The translations under genes and the position numbers were made by a program. Below are positions 1 to 6,012 of a DNA stretch of 6,012 nt, in pieces (the stretch's first letter is position 1; each line of letters opens with the position of its first letter). This DNA comes from Bacillota bacterium (GTDB lineage: Bacteria; Bacillota; Bacilli; Calditerricolales; Calditerricolaceae): assembly GCA_017577925.1 (NCBI GenBank), contig PKQU01000127.1, positions 1-6,012 of the forward strand, given 5' to 3'. A model generated the notes under the pieces. It did no database searches and had not been told where the DNA came from. It saw nothing but the letters and a program-made list of their open reading frames with translations.

Positions 1-39
1 GCGGAAGCACGGCCCGCGCGATCCCGTATGGTCACGACG

Positions 40-2133
40 TCATTCGCGGGAGAGCGCGAACTCCGCCAACTGCGCCGCCACCACTTCGGGATCCGTCGTC
101 GGTTCCTGGCAGGCAAAGTGACGGCAGAGGTAGGCCGTCGCCTTTCCGTCAACCATCCGCATGCCGGACACATAGGGGACAAGCGCCTCTACTTCCCCGC
201 GTGCCTCCCCCTCGGGCACCAGCAACACAACCGCCTGCGGGGCATACACCCTGCGCACCGCGCGCAGCATTGCCTCCGTGTCCGGTGCCCCGGACCGCCC
301 GACGACGACCACCTGGGCAGACGGGGCCACGTCGGCCTGCAGGGCGAGCAGGAAAAAGGCATGGGCACTGGGGAACGCGCGCACGTCGCCGGCGAAGGCC
401 TGCAGCTGCTGGTCGGCTTTGCGCCGCAACGCTTCGTCTCCGGTGAGCTGCGCCAGGCGCACAAGGGTGTAGGCGGCCACGGAGTTGCCCGAAGGCATCG
501 CCCCGTCGTAGACCTCCTTGGGCCGGGCAGGGAGCGCCTCGGCGTCGCGCCCGGTAAAGAACAGCCCCCCGTCTTTGTCATCCCCAAACAGGTTGAACAT
601 CTGCCGGGTCAGCCCCAGCGCGTCGCGCAAAAACCGCGCCTCGAAGGTGGCTTCGTACAGCTCCAACAGGGCCCATGTCAAAAAGGCGTAGTCGTCGAGG
701 TAGGCCAGATGGGCCGCCTCGCCGTCGCGGTACCGGGCGAGGAGCCGTCCGTCACCGCGGCGCAACTTGGCGAAGAGGAAGGACGTAGCCCGTATGGCCC
801 GCTCGGCCAAGGCCGGCTCGCCGAGCACCTTTGCCCCCTTGGCCAGCGCGGCGATCATGAGGGCGTTCCAGGCGGTGAGGATCTTGTCGTCCTTGTGCGG
901 CGGCACGCGCCGCCCGCGCGCCGCAAACAGCTTCCGGCGCATCGCCTCAAGGTGCTTTTCCAACTCCTCCACCGTCATCCCGTAGCGCCGCGCCGCCGAG
1001 GCGAGCGACGTGTGAATGCGGTTGGGAATGCTCTTGCCCTCGAAATTGCCCCCGGGCGTGATGTCGTACACGTCGCAGAAGAGAGCGCCGTCGTCGGCGC
1101 CAAGAACGGCTTTCACCTCGTCCGGCGTCCACACGTAAAACTTGCCTTCCACGCCCTCGGAGTCGGCATCCTGCGCAGAATAAAATCCACCATCCGGATC
1201 CGTCATCTCCCGTTCCACGTAGGTGAAGATCTCGCGGGCCACGCGGGCATGCCGCGCGTCACCCGTTGCCTGGTACGCTTCAAGGTACGCGTAGGCCAGG
1301 AGGGCATTGTCGTACAACATCTTTTCAAAGTGGGGCACAAGCCACTCGCGGTCGGTCGAGTAGCGGGCAAACCCAAAGCCGATGTGGTCGTAGATGCCGC
1401 CGCGGTGCATGGCCTCGAGGGTTTTCGTCGCCATCGCCGTGGCCTGCGCCTTCCCAGTCAGGCGACCGTAGCGCAGCAGGAAAATAAGATTGTGCGGCGT
1501 GGGAAATTTCGGCGGCGGGCCAAACCCACCGTAGGCGGCGTCAAACCGCTCGGCAAACTGCTTGTACGCCTCGTCGAGGACGGAGGCGTCGAGCTCGCCG
1601 GCACGGTTCTGGAAATGCGGCCGAAGGGCGTCCAGCACCTTCCGGCCCACCCGGTCAATGCGGGCGCGGTCGTGTTTCCACACGTCGGCGATCTGCTGCA
1701 GGATATCCAACAGGCCTGGCCGCCCGTACCGGCTCCGTTTCGGAAAGTACGTACCGGCGAAAAACGGCGTTTTGTCCGGCGTCATGATGATCGTCAGGGG
1801 CCAACCGCCGTGCCCCGTCATCGCCTGGCAGACCGTCATGTAAATGTGGTCAATGTCGGGCCGTTCCTCCCGGTCCACCTTGATCGCCACAAAGTCGCGG
1901 TTCAAGACCGCGGCCACCTCTTCGTCCTCAAAGGACTCCCGCTCCATCACGTGGCACCAGTGGCAGGTGGAATACCCGATGGACAAAAAGATCGGCTTGT
2001 CTTCACGCTTCGCCCTCTCGAAGGCCTCGTCGCCCCAAGGATACCAGTCGACCGGATTGTAGGCGTGCTGCAGCAGGTAGGGCGACTTTTCGTGGATAAG
2101 CCGGTTCGGCTTTCGTTCCGCGCGTCCGGACAT
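40..2133 (-). CDS. YyaL-type thioredoxin domain protein (DUF255 / SSP411 family)
   Basis: Predicted cytosolic protein of 697 residues, the usual size for the YyaL / spermatogenesis-associated protein 20 family. The N-terminus carries the family signature NRLIHEKSPYLLQHA followed by NPVDWYPW. A thioredoxin-like domain follows, with a CHWC redox motif at residues 57-60 (CHWCH) and a cis-proline loop GGWPLT near residue 112. The remainder, from about residue 190, resembles an (alpha/alpha)6 barrel like that of N-acylglucosamine 2-epimerases, with conserved stretches GGFGPPPKFP (202-211), HFEKMLYDNALL, and DADSEGVEGKFY. The C-terminus has the common CxxxxCxxPT-like ending (CRHFACQEPT). The biochemical role of the family is not established; a redox or sugar-related role is only inferred from the folds. 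There is no signal peptide. An in-frame ATG seven codons upstream (2152-2154) is possible, but the purine-rich ribosome binding site at 2141-2152 and the family N-terminus favour this start. It is probably monocistronic, since a terminator separates it from the dehydrogenase upstream. Confidence 0.93.
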   Translation of the reverse strand: MSGRAERKPNRLIHEKSPYLLQHAYNPVDWYPWGDEAFERAKREDKPIFLSIGYSTCHWCHVMERESFEDEEVAAVLNRDFVAIKVDREERPDIDHIYMTVCQAMTGHGGWPLTIIMTPDKTPFFAGTYFPKRSRYGRPGLLDILQQIADVWKHDRARIDRVGRKVLDALRPHFQNRAGELDASVLDEAYKQFAERFDAAYGGFGPPPKFPTPHNLIFLLRYGRLTGKAQATAMATKTLEAMHRGGIYDHIGFGFARYSTDREWLVPHFEKMLYDNALLAYAYLEAYQATGDARHARVAREIFTYVEREMTDPDGGFYSAQDADSEGVEGKFYVWTPDEVKAVLGADDGALFCDVYDITPGGNFEGKSIPNRIHTSLASAARRYGMTVEELEKHLEAMRRKLFAARGRRVPPHKDDKILTAWNALMIAALAKGAKVLGEPALAERAIRATSFLFAKLRRGDGRLLARYRDGEAAHLAYLDDYAFLTWALLELYEATFEARFLRDALGLTRQMFNLFGDDKDGGLFFTGRDAEALPARPKEVYDGAMPSGNSVAAYTLVRLAQLTGDEALRRKADQQLQAFAGDVRAFPSAHAFFLLALQADVAPSAQVVVVGRSGAPDTEAMLRAVRRVYAPQAVVLLVPEGEARGEVEALVPYVSGMRMVDGKATAYLCRHFACQEPTTDPEVVAAQLAEFALSRE

Positions 2134-2140
2134 CGGCTGT

Positions 2141-2152
2141 CCTTCCCCCTCC
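2141..2152 (-). promoter_or_regulatory. Ribosome binding site deciding the start of the YyaL-type gene
   Basis: On the minus strand GGAGGGGGAAGG ends seven bases before the ATG at 2131-2133. It overlaps the alternative upstream ATG (2152-2154), so it can only serve the internal start. The upstream ATG has a weaker AAGGG (2162-2166) of its own, so the choice is likely but not certain. Confidence 0.6.
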
Positions 2153-2167
2153 ATTTCATGTACCCTT

Positions 2168-2196
2168 ATCGTAACCCAGCCGGGAAACGATTACCA
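2168..2196 (-). promoter_or_regulatory. Candidate promoter of the YyaL-type gene
   Basis: On the minus strand TGGTAA (2191-2196) and TACGAT (2168-2173) are separated by exactly 17 bases. They match the sigma-A consensus at 3/6 and 4/6 positions, so the call is weak. Transcription would begin near 2161, giving a leader of about 28 nt to the ATG at 2133 but only about 7 nt to the ATG at 2154. If real, this promoter supports the internal start. Confidence 0.35.
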
Positions 2197-2229
2197 TCCG
2201 GAGAGGGCGTGACACCATACCGCTGCTGC

Positions 2230-2288
2230 CCGCGCGCAGCCGGACACCGGCCGTGGGCATCGGACAACAACCACGGTTCCACGCGCGG
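2230..2288. repeat. Nested inverted repeats in the intergenic spacer
   Basis: Three complementary pairs are arranged so that they could form a three-way junction. The outer stem is CCGCGCG (2230-2236) with CGCGCGG (2282-2288), 7 bp. Inside it, CCGG (2240-2243) pairs with CCGG (2247-2250), and CCGTGG (2251-2256) pairs with CCACGG (2271-2276). All pairs are Watson-Crick, so either strand could fold. The spacer is GC-rich, which raises the chance of accidental pairing. No matching RNA family is recognised. It lies between the dehydrogenase terminator and the candidate promoter of the YyaL-type gene, so it may not be transcribed at all. Confidence 0.3.
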
Positions 2289-2289
2289 C

Positions 2290-2320
2290 AAAAAAATAAC
2301 GGAACGGCTCGTGCCGTTCC
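2290..2320 (-). terminator. Rho-independent terminator of the alcohol dehydrogenase gene
   Basis: On the minus strand a perfect 8-bp stem GGAACGGC/GCCGTTCC (2301-2320, loop of four bases) is followed after GTTA by a run of seven T (2290-2296). It begins 12 bases after the dehydrogenase stop codon. The plus strand has no T run after the hairpin, so the element acts in one direction. It separates the dehydrogenase transcript from the YyaL-type gene downstream. Confidence 0.88.
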
Positions 2321-2332
2321 TGTGCAGCTGGG

Positions 2333-3373
2333 TTAATCGTTATAAAGAATCACCTTCAACGCTTTTTCTCTGGCGGCATGGCGAAAAACCTCGTACGCCT
2401 GCAGGATCTGGTCAAGTGGAAACCGGTGGGTGACCAGCTGCTGGGGGTTGATCTTCCCGGATTGCACGGTCTTGATCAGCATCGGGGTCGTGCTCGTGCT
2501 CACCAGTCCCGTCGTGATCTTGACATTGCGCAGCCACAGTTGTTCCAGGCGCAGCTCGACGGGCTTGCCGTGAACCCCGACATTGGCCAGCCGCCCGCCG
2601 GGTTTCAGGATTTGCTGGCAGATATCAAAGGTGGCAGGGAACCCGACGGCCTCGATGGCCACATCGACGCCTTTCCCCCCCGTCAGGTCCATCACCTGTT
2701 CCACCGCGTTGCCTTCAGCGCCGTTCACGGTTTTGGTGGCCCCGAACTTCTTGGCCATCTCCAGGCGATTCGCGTCGAGATCGATCATGATGATCTCCGC
2801 CGGCGAATAGAGTTGCGCGGCCAGGAGCGTCGCCATCCCAACCGGCCCGGCCCCGACAATCGCGACCACGTCTCCCGGGTGAACTTCGCCGTTGATCACC
2901 CCGATTTCCAGGCCCGTCGGCAAGATGTCGCTCAGCATGACGAGGGCTTCCTCATCGCAGCCCTCCGGAATCGGGTAGAGGCTCGTATCGGCATAGGGGA
3001 TACGGACATATTCCGCCTGGGTTCCATCGATAAGGTTCCCCAAAATCCAACCGCCGTCTTCGCAGTGGGCGTACATCGCCCTTTTGCAGTACGTGCACCT
3101 TCCGCAGGACGTGATGCAAGAAATCAGCACCCGGTCACCGGCCTTGAAATTGCGGACATCGGATCCGACTTCTTCGACAATGCCGACGCCTTCGTGCCCC
3201 AGGGTCCGGCCATCGGTTACGGTGGGCACATCGCCCCTGAGAATATGCAAATCCGTGCCACAAATCGTCGTTTTGGTAATCCTGACGATCGCATCCGTCG
3301 CGCGCTGAATCGACGGCCTTTCCTTCTCCACCCATTCGATCGCTCCCGGCCCACGAAAGACTAGTGCCTTCAT
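2333..3373 (-). CDS. Zinc-dependent medium-chain alcohol dehydrogenase
   Basis: Predicted soluble NAD(H)-dependent dehydrogenase of 346 residues, a typical length for the zinc-containing medium-chain dehydrogenase/reductase family. It would oxidise an alcohol or polyol to the aldehyde or ketone, or act in reverse; the substrate cannot be told from sequence. Catalytic zinc ligands appear to be Cys38 (ICGTD), His60-Glu61 (LGHEGVG) and probably Asp149 (SDILPTG). A structural zinc lobe is present with Cys90, Cys93, Cys96 and Cys104. The Rossmann motif is GAGPVG at 174-179, and Asp198 at the end of the second strand (MIDLD) suggests NAD rather than NADP. The start is the ATG at 3371-3373, seven bases after a perfect AGGAGGT; the adjacent TTG codon (3374-3376) is less suitable. 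The gene is divergent from the Crp/Fnr-type regulator, which may control it, and ends in a strong terminator, so it is probably transcribed alone. Confidence 0.93.
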   Translation of the reverse strand: MKALVFRGPGAIEWVEKERPSIQRATDAIVRITKTTICGTDLHILRGDVPTVTDGRTLGHEGVGIVEEVGSDVRNFKAGDRVLISCITSCGRCTYCKRAMYAHCEDGGWILGNLIDGTQAEYVRIPYADTSLYPIPEGCDEEALVMLSDILPTGLEIGVINGEVHPGDVVAIVGAGPVGMATLLAAQLYSPAEIIMIDLDANRLEMAKKFGATKTVNGAEGNAVEQVMDLTGGKGVDVAIEAVGFPATFDICQQILKPGGRLANVGVHGKPVELRLEQLWLRNVKITTGLVSTSTTPMLIKTVQSGKINPQQLVTHRFPLDQILQAYEVFRHAAREKALKVILYND

Positions 3374-3380
3374 CAACGGT

Positions 3381-3387
3381 ACCTCCT
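3381..3387 (-). promoter_or_regulatory. Ribosome binding site of the alcohol dehydrogenase
   Basis: AGGAGGT on the minus strand lies seven bases before the ATG at 3373. The distance to the alternative TTG (3376) would be only four bases, which favours ATG and an N-terminus of MKALVF. Confidence 0.75.
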
Positions 3388-3466
3388 GGTCGGGTTCCCC
3401 CGTAATCTGGAAACGTTGCCGTTACTAGTTTGTACGGGGCGAAACGGCGTATGCATCCAAGATCGG

Positions 3467-3484
3467 TTGTTCGCAGAAACACAA
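3467..3484. promoter_or_regulatory. Candidate operator dyad between the divergent genes
   Basis: TTGT and ACAA flank ten bases, and an overlapping register reads TGTT-N6-AACA. The overall size resembles Crp/Fnr half-sites, but it is not the classical TGTGA-N6-TCACA or TTGAT-N4-ATCAA. It is near the middle of the 214-nt divergent spacer. The match is short and could be chance. Confidence 0.2.
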
Positions 3485-3500
3485 TTCTTTGGTACTTGTT

Positions 3501-3545
3501 TTGTCACGCACGCCGAACATGCTTACAGGTGCAATTCGTTACAAT
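3501..3545 (+). promoter_or_regulatory. Candidate promoter region of the Crp/Fnr-type regulator
   Basis: Two alternatives are visible. TTGTCA (3501-3506) has a 17-base spacer to TACAGG (3524-3529), a good -35 with a poor -10. TACAAT (3540-3545) is a 5/6 match to the -10 consensus but has no recognisable -35 at the proper distance, as is common at activator-dependent promoters. Either would give a leader of about 35 to 55 nt. No convincing promoter for the dehydrogenase was found on the other strand of this spacer. Confidence 0.35.
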
Positions 3546-3587
3546 AAAGGGTGGAAGATTCAGTAAACCTCCCAGGAGGCAGACTCG

Positions 3588-4268
3588 ATGTCATCCGTTC
3601 TGAAACATTCCCTTCGCCACTTTCCCGTCTTTCGCGCGCTCCCCAAGCAACAGGTGCAGGAAATCATGGCCTATGCCTTTTTCCGAACGTATCACCGGGG
3701 GCAGATCCTGTTCATGGAGGGCGATCCGCGGGACCGGATCTACTTTCTGCTGAAAGGTTATGTGCGACTGGTCAGCACCAATGACGACGGCTCCAGCCAG
3801 CTTTTCCTCTACCTGAAGCCCTACAGCATGTTCCCCTATGTCGGCCTGTTCCAGGACAAGCAGTATCGATTTTCCGCAGAAACGGTAACCGATGTGGAGC
3901 TGATCTACCTCCCGATGGACAAATTTGAGCGGATCATCCAGGACCACCCCGCTGCCCTCATTCAACTGATCCGCATTATGGGCGACAAGATGCACGAACA
4001 TGAAATCCGGATCCAAAAGCTGATCCAGGTGCACGCCACCGATCGGGTGCGGCAGCTGATCAGCCTTCTGATCAAGGACCTCGGGGAGAAAATGGGGGCC
4101 TCCACCATCCGCATCCCCTGCCCGCTCACCACCACTGACCTGGCGAGGATGGCCGGAACCAGCCGGGAAACCGTCAGTCATGCCCTGCAGGAATACAAAG
4201 CAGCCGGGAAACTGGAAGTCAAGTCTCGCATCATTACCATCACCGACCCCGCGTTTTTCCAGACGTGA
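3588..4268 (+). CDS. Crp/Fnr-family transcriptional regulator, effector unknown
   Basis: DNA-binding regulator of 226 residues, the typical length of the family. Residues about 12-125 form the cyclic-nucleotide-binding-like beta roll (FPVFRALP, RGQILFMEGDPRDRIYFLLKGYVRL). A long dimerisation helix follows (about 113-145), and a winged helix-turn-helix spans about 150-220, with TTTDLARMAGTSRETVSHAL at 181-200. The recognition helix keeps Arg193-Glu194 of the SRET motif, but His198 occupies the place of Crp Arg185. The Crp phosphate-binding cassette (GE...RSA) is not conserved: the region reads MFPYVGLF and YRFSAETVT. There is a single cysteine (Cys178), so an Fnr-type 4Fe-4S cluster is excluded within one chain. 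The ATG is eight bases after AGGAGG (3574-3579). The gene is divergent from the alcohol dehydrogenase and convergent with the hyf-like operon, both plausible targets. It could instead bind haem, NO, a metabolite or nothing. Confidence 0.93.
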   Translation: MSSVLKHSLRHFPVFRALPKQQVQEIMAYAFFRTYHRGQILFMEGDPRDRIYFLLKGYVRLVSTNDDGSSQLFLYLKPYSMFPYVGLFQDKQYRFSAETVTDVELIYLPMDKFERIIQDHPAALIQLIRIMGDKMHEHEIRIQKLIQVHATDRVRQLISLLIKDLGEKMGASTIRIPCPLTTTDLARMAGTSRETVSHALQEYKAAGKLEVKSRIITITDPAFFQT

Positions 4269-4295
4269 GAAAGCGCTTCCACTATCCGGTAGCCA

Positions 4296-4943
4296 CTACC
4301 CCTTCAACAAGGTGTGCTTTCCTGTGTCCAGCGTACCGAAGCCCTTGTACAGGCGTTTGGCGATGACCGTCAGGATCAGCACCGCGAACACCGCATCGGT
4401 CAGAATCCCGATCTCCACCGTCTCGGGGGCGTTGTACGCCATGAGGGCGAGGGTCAAATGGGATCCGTTTTCCATCAAGCAATAGCCCAGGATCTGCTTC
4501 AGCGCGTTCCGTTTCACCAAAATACAGAGCAAGCCGAGAAGGAAGTGGGCAATCGAGACCGCCATCGGCACCCGGATCTTGAGTATCGCGTACGTCTGCA
4601 GGGAATCGACGACCCCGAACGACAAGGCCACCAGCAGCACGGCAAGAAAGACGGACGCCGTGGCGCTGATCGTCTCCCCATCTGTTTGCTCCCCTACCGT
4701 TTTCAAGGTGCGAATGAGGAAAGCGGGCACCAGGAAGGCCTTGGTGATTAGCGCGGTAATAGACCAAACGTACAGCGGTTCGGCATGCAGAAACGTCGCC
4801 AGGGACAGAAAGATGGCTACCAAAACCAAGGACTGAAGGCTGTACATGTATGCCGCTACCCGGAGCTTCCTGGCTTCGACTACCAGCATCGAGGTCAGGA
4901 TAAGCATTACCGCCAGGGCATTGACCACGCTCGTGCCGGCCAT
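4296..4943 (-). CDS. hyfE: Hydrogenase-4 component E-like membrane subunit (HyfE)
   Basis: Integral membrane protein of 215 residues, close to the length of Escherichia coli HyfE. Hydrophobic segments suggest about six or seven membrane spans (roughly 6-23, 32-52, 57-77, 93-113, 126-143, 150-171, 178-196). The C-terminal half has a NuoK-like stretch, KQILGYCLMENGSHLTLAL at 149-167, whose Glu158 matches the buried glutamate used by NuoK-type subunits in proton transfer. HyfE belongs to the membrane arm of group 4 NiFe hydrogenase or formate hydrogenlyase-type complexes related to complex I. The ATG follows AAGGGGAGAAGG with suitable spacing. It lies 24 nt after hyfC on the same strand, so they share a transcript. 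It is the last gene of the operon: the next gene is the convergent regulator, and no hyfF follows. Confidence 0.88.
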   Translation of the reverse strand: MAGTSVVNALAVMLILTSMLVVEARKLRVAAYMYSLQSLVLVAIFLSLATFLHAEPLYVWSITALITKAFLVPAFLIRTLKTVGEQTDGETISATASVFLAVLLVALSFGVVDSLQTYAILKIRVPMAVSIAHFLLGLLCILVKRNALKQILGYCLMENGSHLTLALMAYNAPETVEIGILTDAVFAVLILTVIAKRLYKGFGTLDTGKHTLLKG

Positions 4944-4967
4944 GACCTTCTCCCCTTTCTGCTCCAG

Positions 4968-5909
4968 TTACATACCGGCCAGGTAGAACACAAAGGACAG
5001 CAGGGCGAGGCCGAACACCGCCCACGTCACCGCCGGCGCCTTGAAGAGGTGCAATCGGGCCATGCTGTTTTCCAAGAGCGCCGCGACGACGAAAAACCCG
5101 GCAACCTTCAGGAGAAACACCAGCAGGGAGACGAAGATTGGGACAGGCCCCGCCACCGCTGCGCTCCCAAAGGGAACGAATACGGCCAGAAACAGGGCGA
5201 TGACCACCACCTGCTTCAACGCGAGGCTCCACTTTAACAGGGCGAGGGCGCGCCCGGAATATTCCGTAAGGGGGCCCTCCTGAATTTCCGGTTCGGCTTC
5301 CGCCAAGTCAAAGGGAATCCTGCCGGTTTCCATAAACGTGGCCACCGCGAAAGCCGCCATGCCCAACCAGATGGCCGGGTGATCGTAGGGCAGCTCACCG
5401 GCCGCCATCTTTTGGCTGATGGTGCCCAGATCCGTCGACCCGGAAAGGAAGGCCAGCACAAACAGCACCAGGATCACCGTGGGCTCCACAAGAACGCCCA
5501 GGGCCATCTCCCGGCTGGCACCGATCCCGGCAAACCCGCTGCCGGAATCGAGCCCTCCGAGGGAGAGGAAGAAGCGGATCAGGGTAAGCAGGTACACGAC
5601 AGCGAGGAGATCGCCGGCCATCCCCAAGGGGGCCTGCCGCGTAACGACGGGGATCATCATGGCGATCAGCAGGGTGGCGGCCATGACGATGTAGGGCGTC
5701 GCCCGGAACACCCAGCTGGCCTGGGTGGGCACCACTTCTTCCCTTTTGAGGAGCTTCAAGAGATCCCGGTAATCCTGAAACAGGTCAGGCCCTTTCCGCG
5801 CGTGCAGTTTTGCCCGCAATACACGCGAAAGACCCGTAAACAGCGGGGCAACGAGCAGAAGCAACACGGCCTGCCCCAGACCGATGAGGAGCGACGTGCT
5901 TACGGCCAT
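4968..5909 (-). CDS. hyfC: HyfC/HycD (NuoH-like) membrane subunit of a group 4 hydrogenase-type complex
   Basis: Integral membrane protein of 313 residues, matching the HycD/HyfC length and the respiratory complex I subunit 1 (NuoH) family. In complex I this subunit joins the membrane arm to the hydrophilic arm. Visible conserved blocks are the first loop RKGPDLFQDYRDLLKLLKR (38-56), GASREMALGVLVEP (130-143), and the charged loop ETGRIPFDLAEAEPEIQEG (194-212) followed by TEYSGRALALLKWS. The last block is HycD/HyfC-like, with the EIQEGPLTEYSG sequence. About eight hydrophobic segments are present. The ATG is seven bases after GGAGGA; the purine run overlaps the stop codon of the preceding hyfB-like gene, which suggests translational coupling. 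No hyfD-type gene lies between it and hyfE. HycD is an alternative name, but the neighbouring hyfE favours the Hyf type. Confidence 0.9.
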   Translation of the reverse strand: MAVSTSLLIGLGQAVLLLLVAPLFTGLSRVLRAKLHARKGPDLFQDYRDLLKLLKREEVVPTQASWVFRATPYIVMAATLLIAMMIPVVTRQAPLGMAGDLLAVVYLLTLIRFFLSLGGLDSGSGFAGIGASREMALGVLVEPTVILVLFVLAFLSGSTDLGTISQKMAAGELPYDHPAIWLGMAAFAVATFMETGRIPFDLAEAEPEIQEGPLTEYSGRALALLKWSLALKQVVVIALFLAVFVPFGSAAVAGPVPIFVSLLVFLLKVAGFFVVAALLENSMARLHLFKAPAVTWAVFGLALLSFVFYLAGM

Positions 5910-5921
5910 CTCGTTCTCCTC

Positions 5922-6012
5922 CTATCCGACCGTCGTGACCAACAGGACAACCAGGGTAATGAGGAGATAGAGGCAATACAGGCGGACGTTCCCCTGTTGA
6001 ATCCTTTGCACC
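5922..6012 (-). CDS. C-terminal end of a probable HyfB-like (NuoL/M-type) antiporter subunit, partial
   Basis: Only the last 29 residues are inside the window: an amphipathic start VQRIQQGNVRLYCLYL, then a hydrophobic helix LLITLVVLLVTTVG and TAG. The gene runs off the right edge. A basic/polar QxGNxRLY stretch followed by a final membrane helix is typical of the end of HyfB/HycC and other NuoL/M-like proton-pumping subunits. The stop is 12 nt before the hyfC start, so it is in the same operon. The identity rests mainly on position, since hyfB normally precedes hyfC; the fragment itself is too short to prove it. Confidence 0.65.
   Translation of the reverse strand, partial: VQRIQQGNVRLYCLYLLITLVVLLVTTVG

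Noticed and set aside
1..39. Possible terminator or further gene after the YyaL-type stop codon.
   Set aside because: Only 39 bases are available. They are GC-rich, without a hairpin plus T run and without a recognisable reading frame.
28..2433. An 801-codon open frame on the plus strand opposite the YyaL-type gene.
   Set aside because: It is antisense to a gene with clear family motifs and runs through the terminator and into the dehydrogenase. Its composition (rich in Arg, Gly, His, Pro) is that of a GC-rich shadow frame, and no domain is recognisable.
2378..3364. A 328-codon plus-strand frame opposite the alcohol dehydrogenase.
   Set aside because: It lies entirely within a gene whose zinc ligands and Rossmann motif are intact, and it shows no motif or ribosome binding site of its own.
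3502..3519. TGT...ACA dyad near -41.5 relative to the TACAAT element, suggesting a class II Crp/Fnr site.
   Set aside because: Only three bases match on each side at the outer edge and the internal half-sites do not fit known family consensus; the position alone is not enough.
3591..4181. A 196-codon minus-strand frame opposite the Crp/Fnr regulator.
   Set aside because: It is a shadow of a regulator with a good ribosome binding site and a full domain layout, and nothing in it is recognisable.
4282..5232. A 316-codon minus-strand frame overlapping hyfE and the end of hyfC.
   Set aside because: It is out of frame with both membrane proteins, whose hydrophobic pattern and conserved loops mark the real frames; it crosses their boundary without a suitable start signal.

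Overview
The window is a stretch of ordinary, gene-dense, fairly GC-rich bacterial chromosome with five complete or near-complete protein genes and one fragment. Strong AGGAGG-type ribosome binding sites precede most genes. Together with a YyaL-type protein, a Crp/Fnr regulator and a membrane hydrogenase-type module, this fits a GC-rich, possibly thermophilic member of the Bacillota. That placement is inference; no marker gene here fixes the taxon.

Left part (1-2289): a large minus-strand gene for a thioredoxin-fold / six-hairpin glycosidase-like protein of the YyaL (DUF255, SSP411/SPATA20) family. It has its own candidate promoter and sits downstream of a GC-rich spacer containing a nested set of inverted repeats (2230-2288).

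Middle part (2290-4268): a minus-strand zinc-dependent medium-chain alcohol dehydrogenase, closed by a clear intrinsic terminator (2290-2320), and a plus-strand Crp/Fnr-family regulator. The two are divergent and share a 214-nt intergenic region (3374-3587), so the regulator may control the dehydrogenase, itself, or both. The regulator lacks the Fnr iron-sulfur cysteines and the Crp cAMP-binding signature, so its signal is unknown.

Right part (4296-6012): the 3' end of a minus-strand operon for the membrane arm of a group 4 hydrogenase / complex I-like enzyme: the last 29 residues of a probable HyfB (NuoL/M-like antiporter subunit), a complete HyfC/HycD (NuoH-like) and a complete HyfE (NuoK-like). 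The operon ends at hyfE, convergent with the regulator gene 27 nt away. The usual partners HyfF, HyfG and HyfI do not follow hyfE, so they must lie upstream (beyond the right edge), elsewhere, or be missing.

No RNA genes, mobile elements or CRISPR arrays were seen. I did not find a convincing undescribed system; the most useful leads are the hydrogenase-type operon ending at hyfE and the Crp/Fnr regulator of unknown effector.
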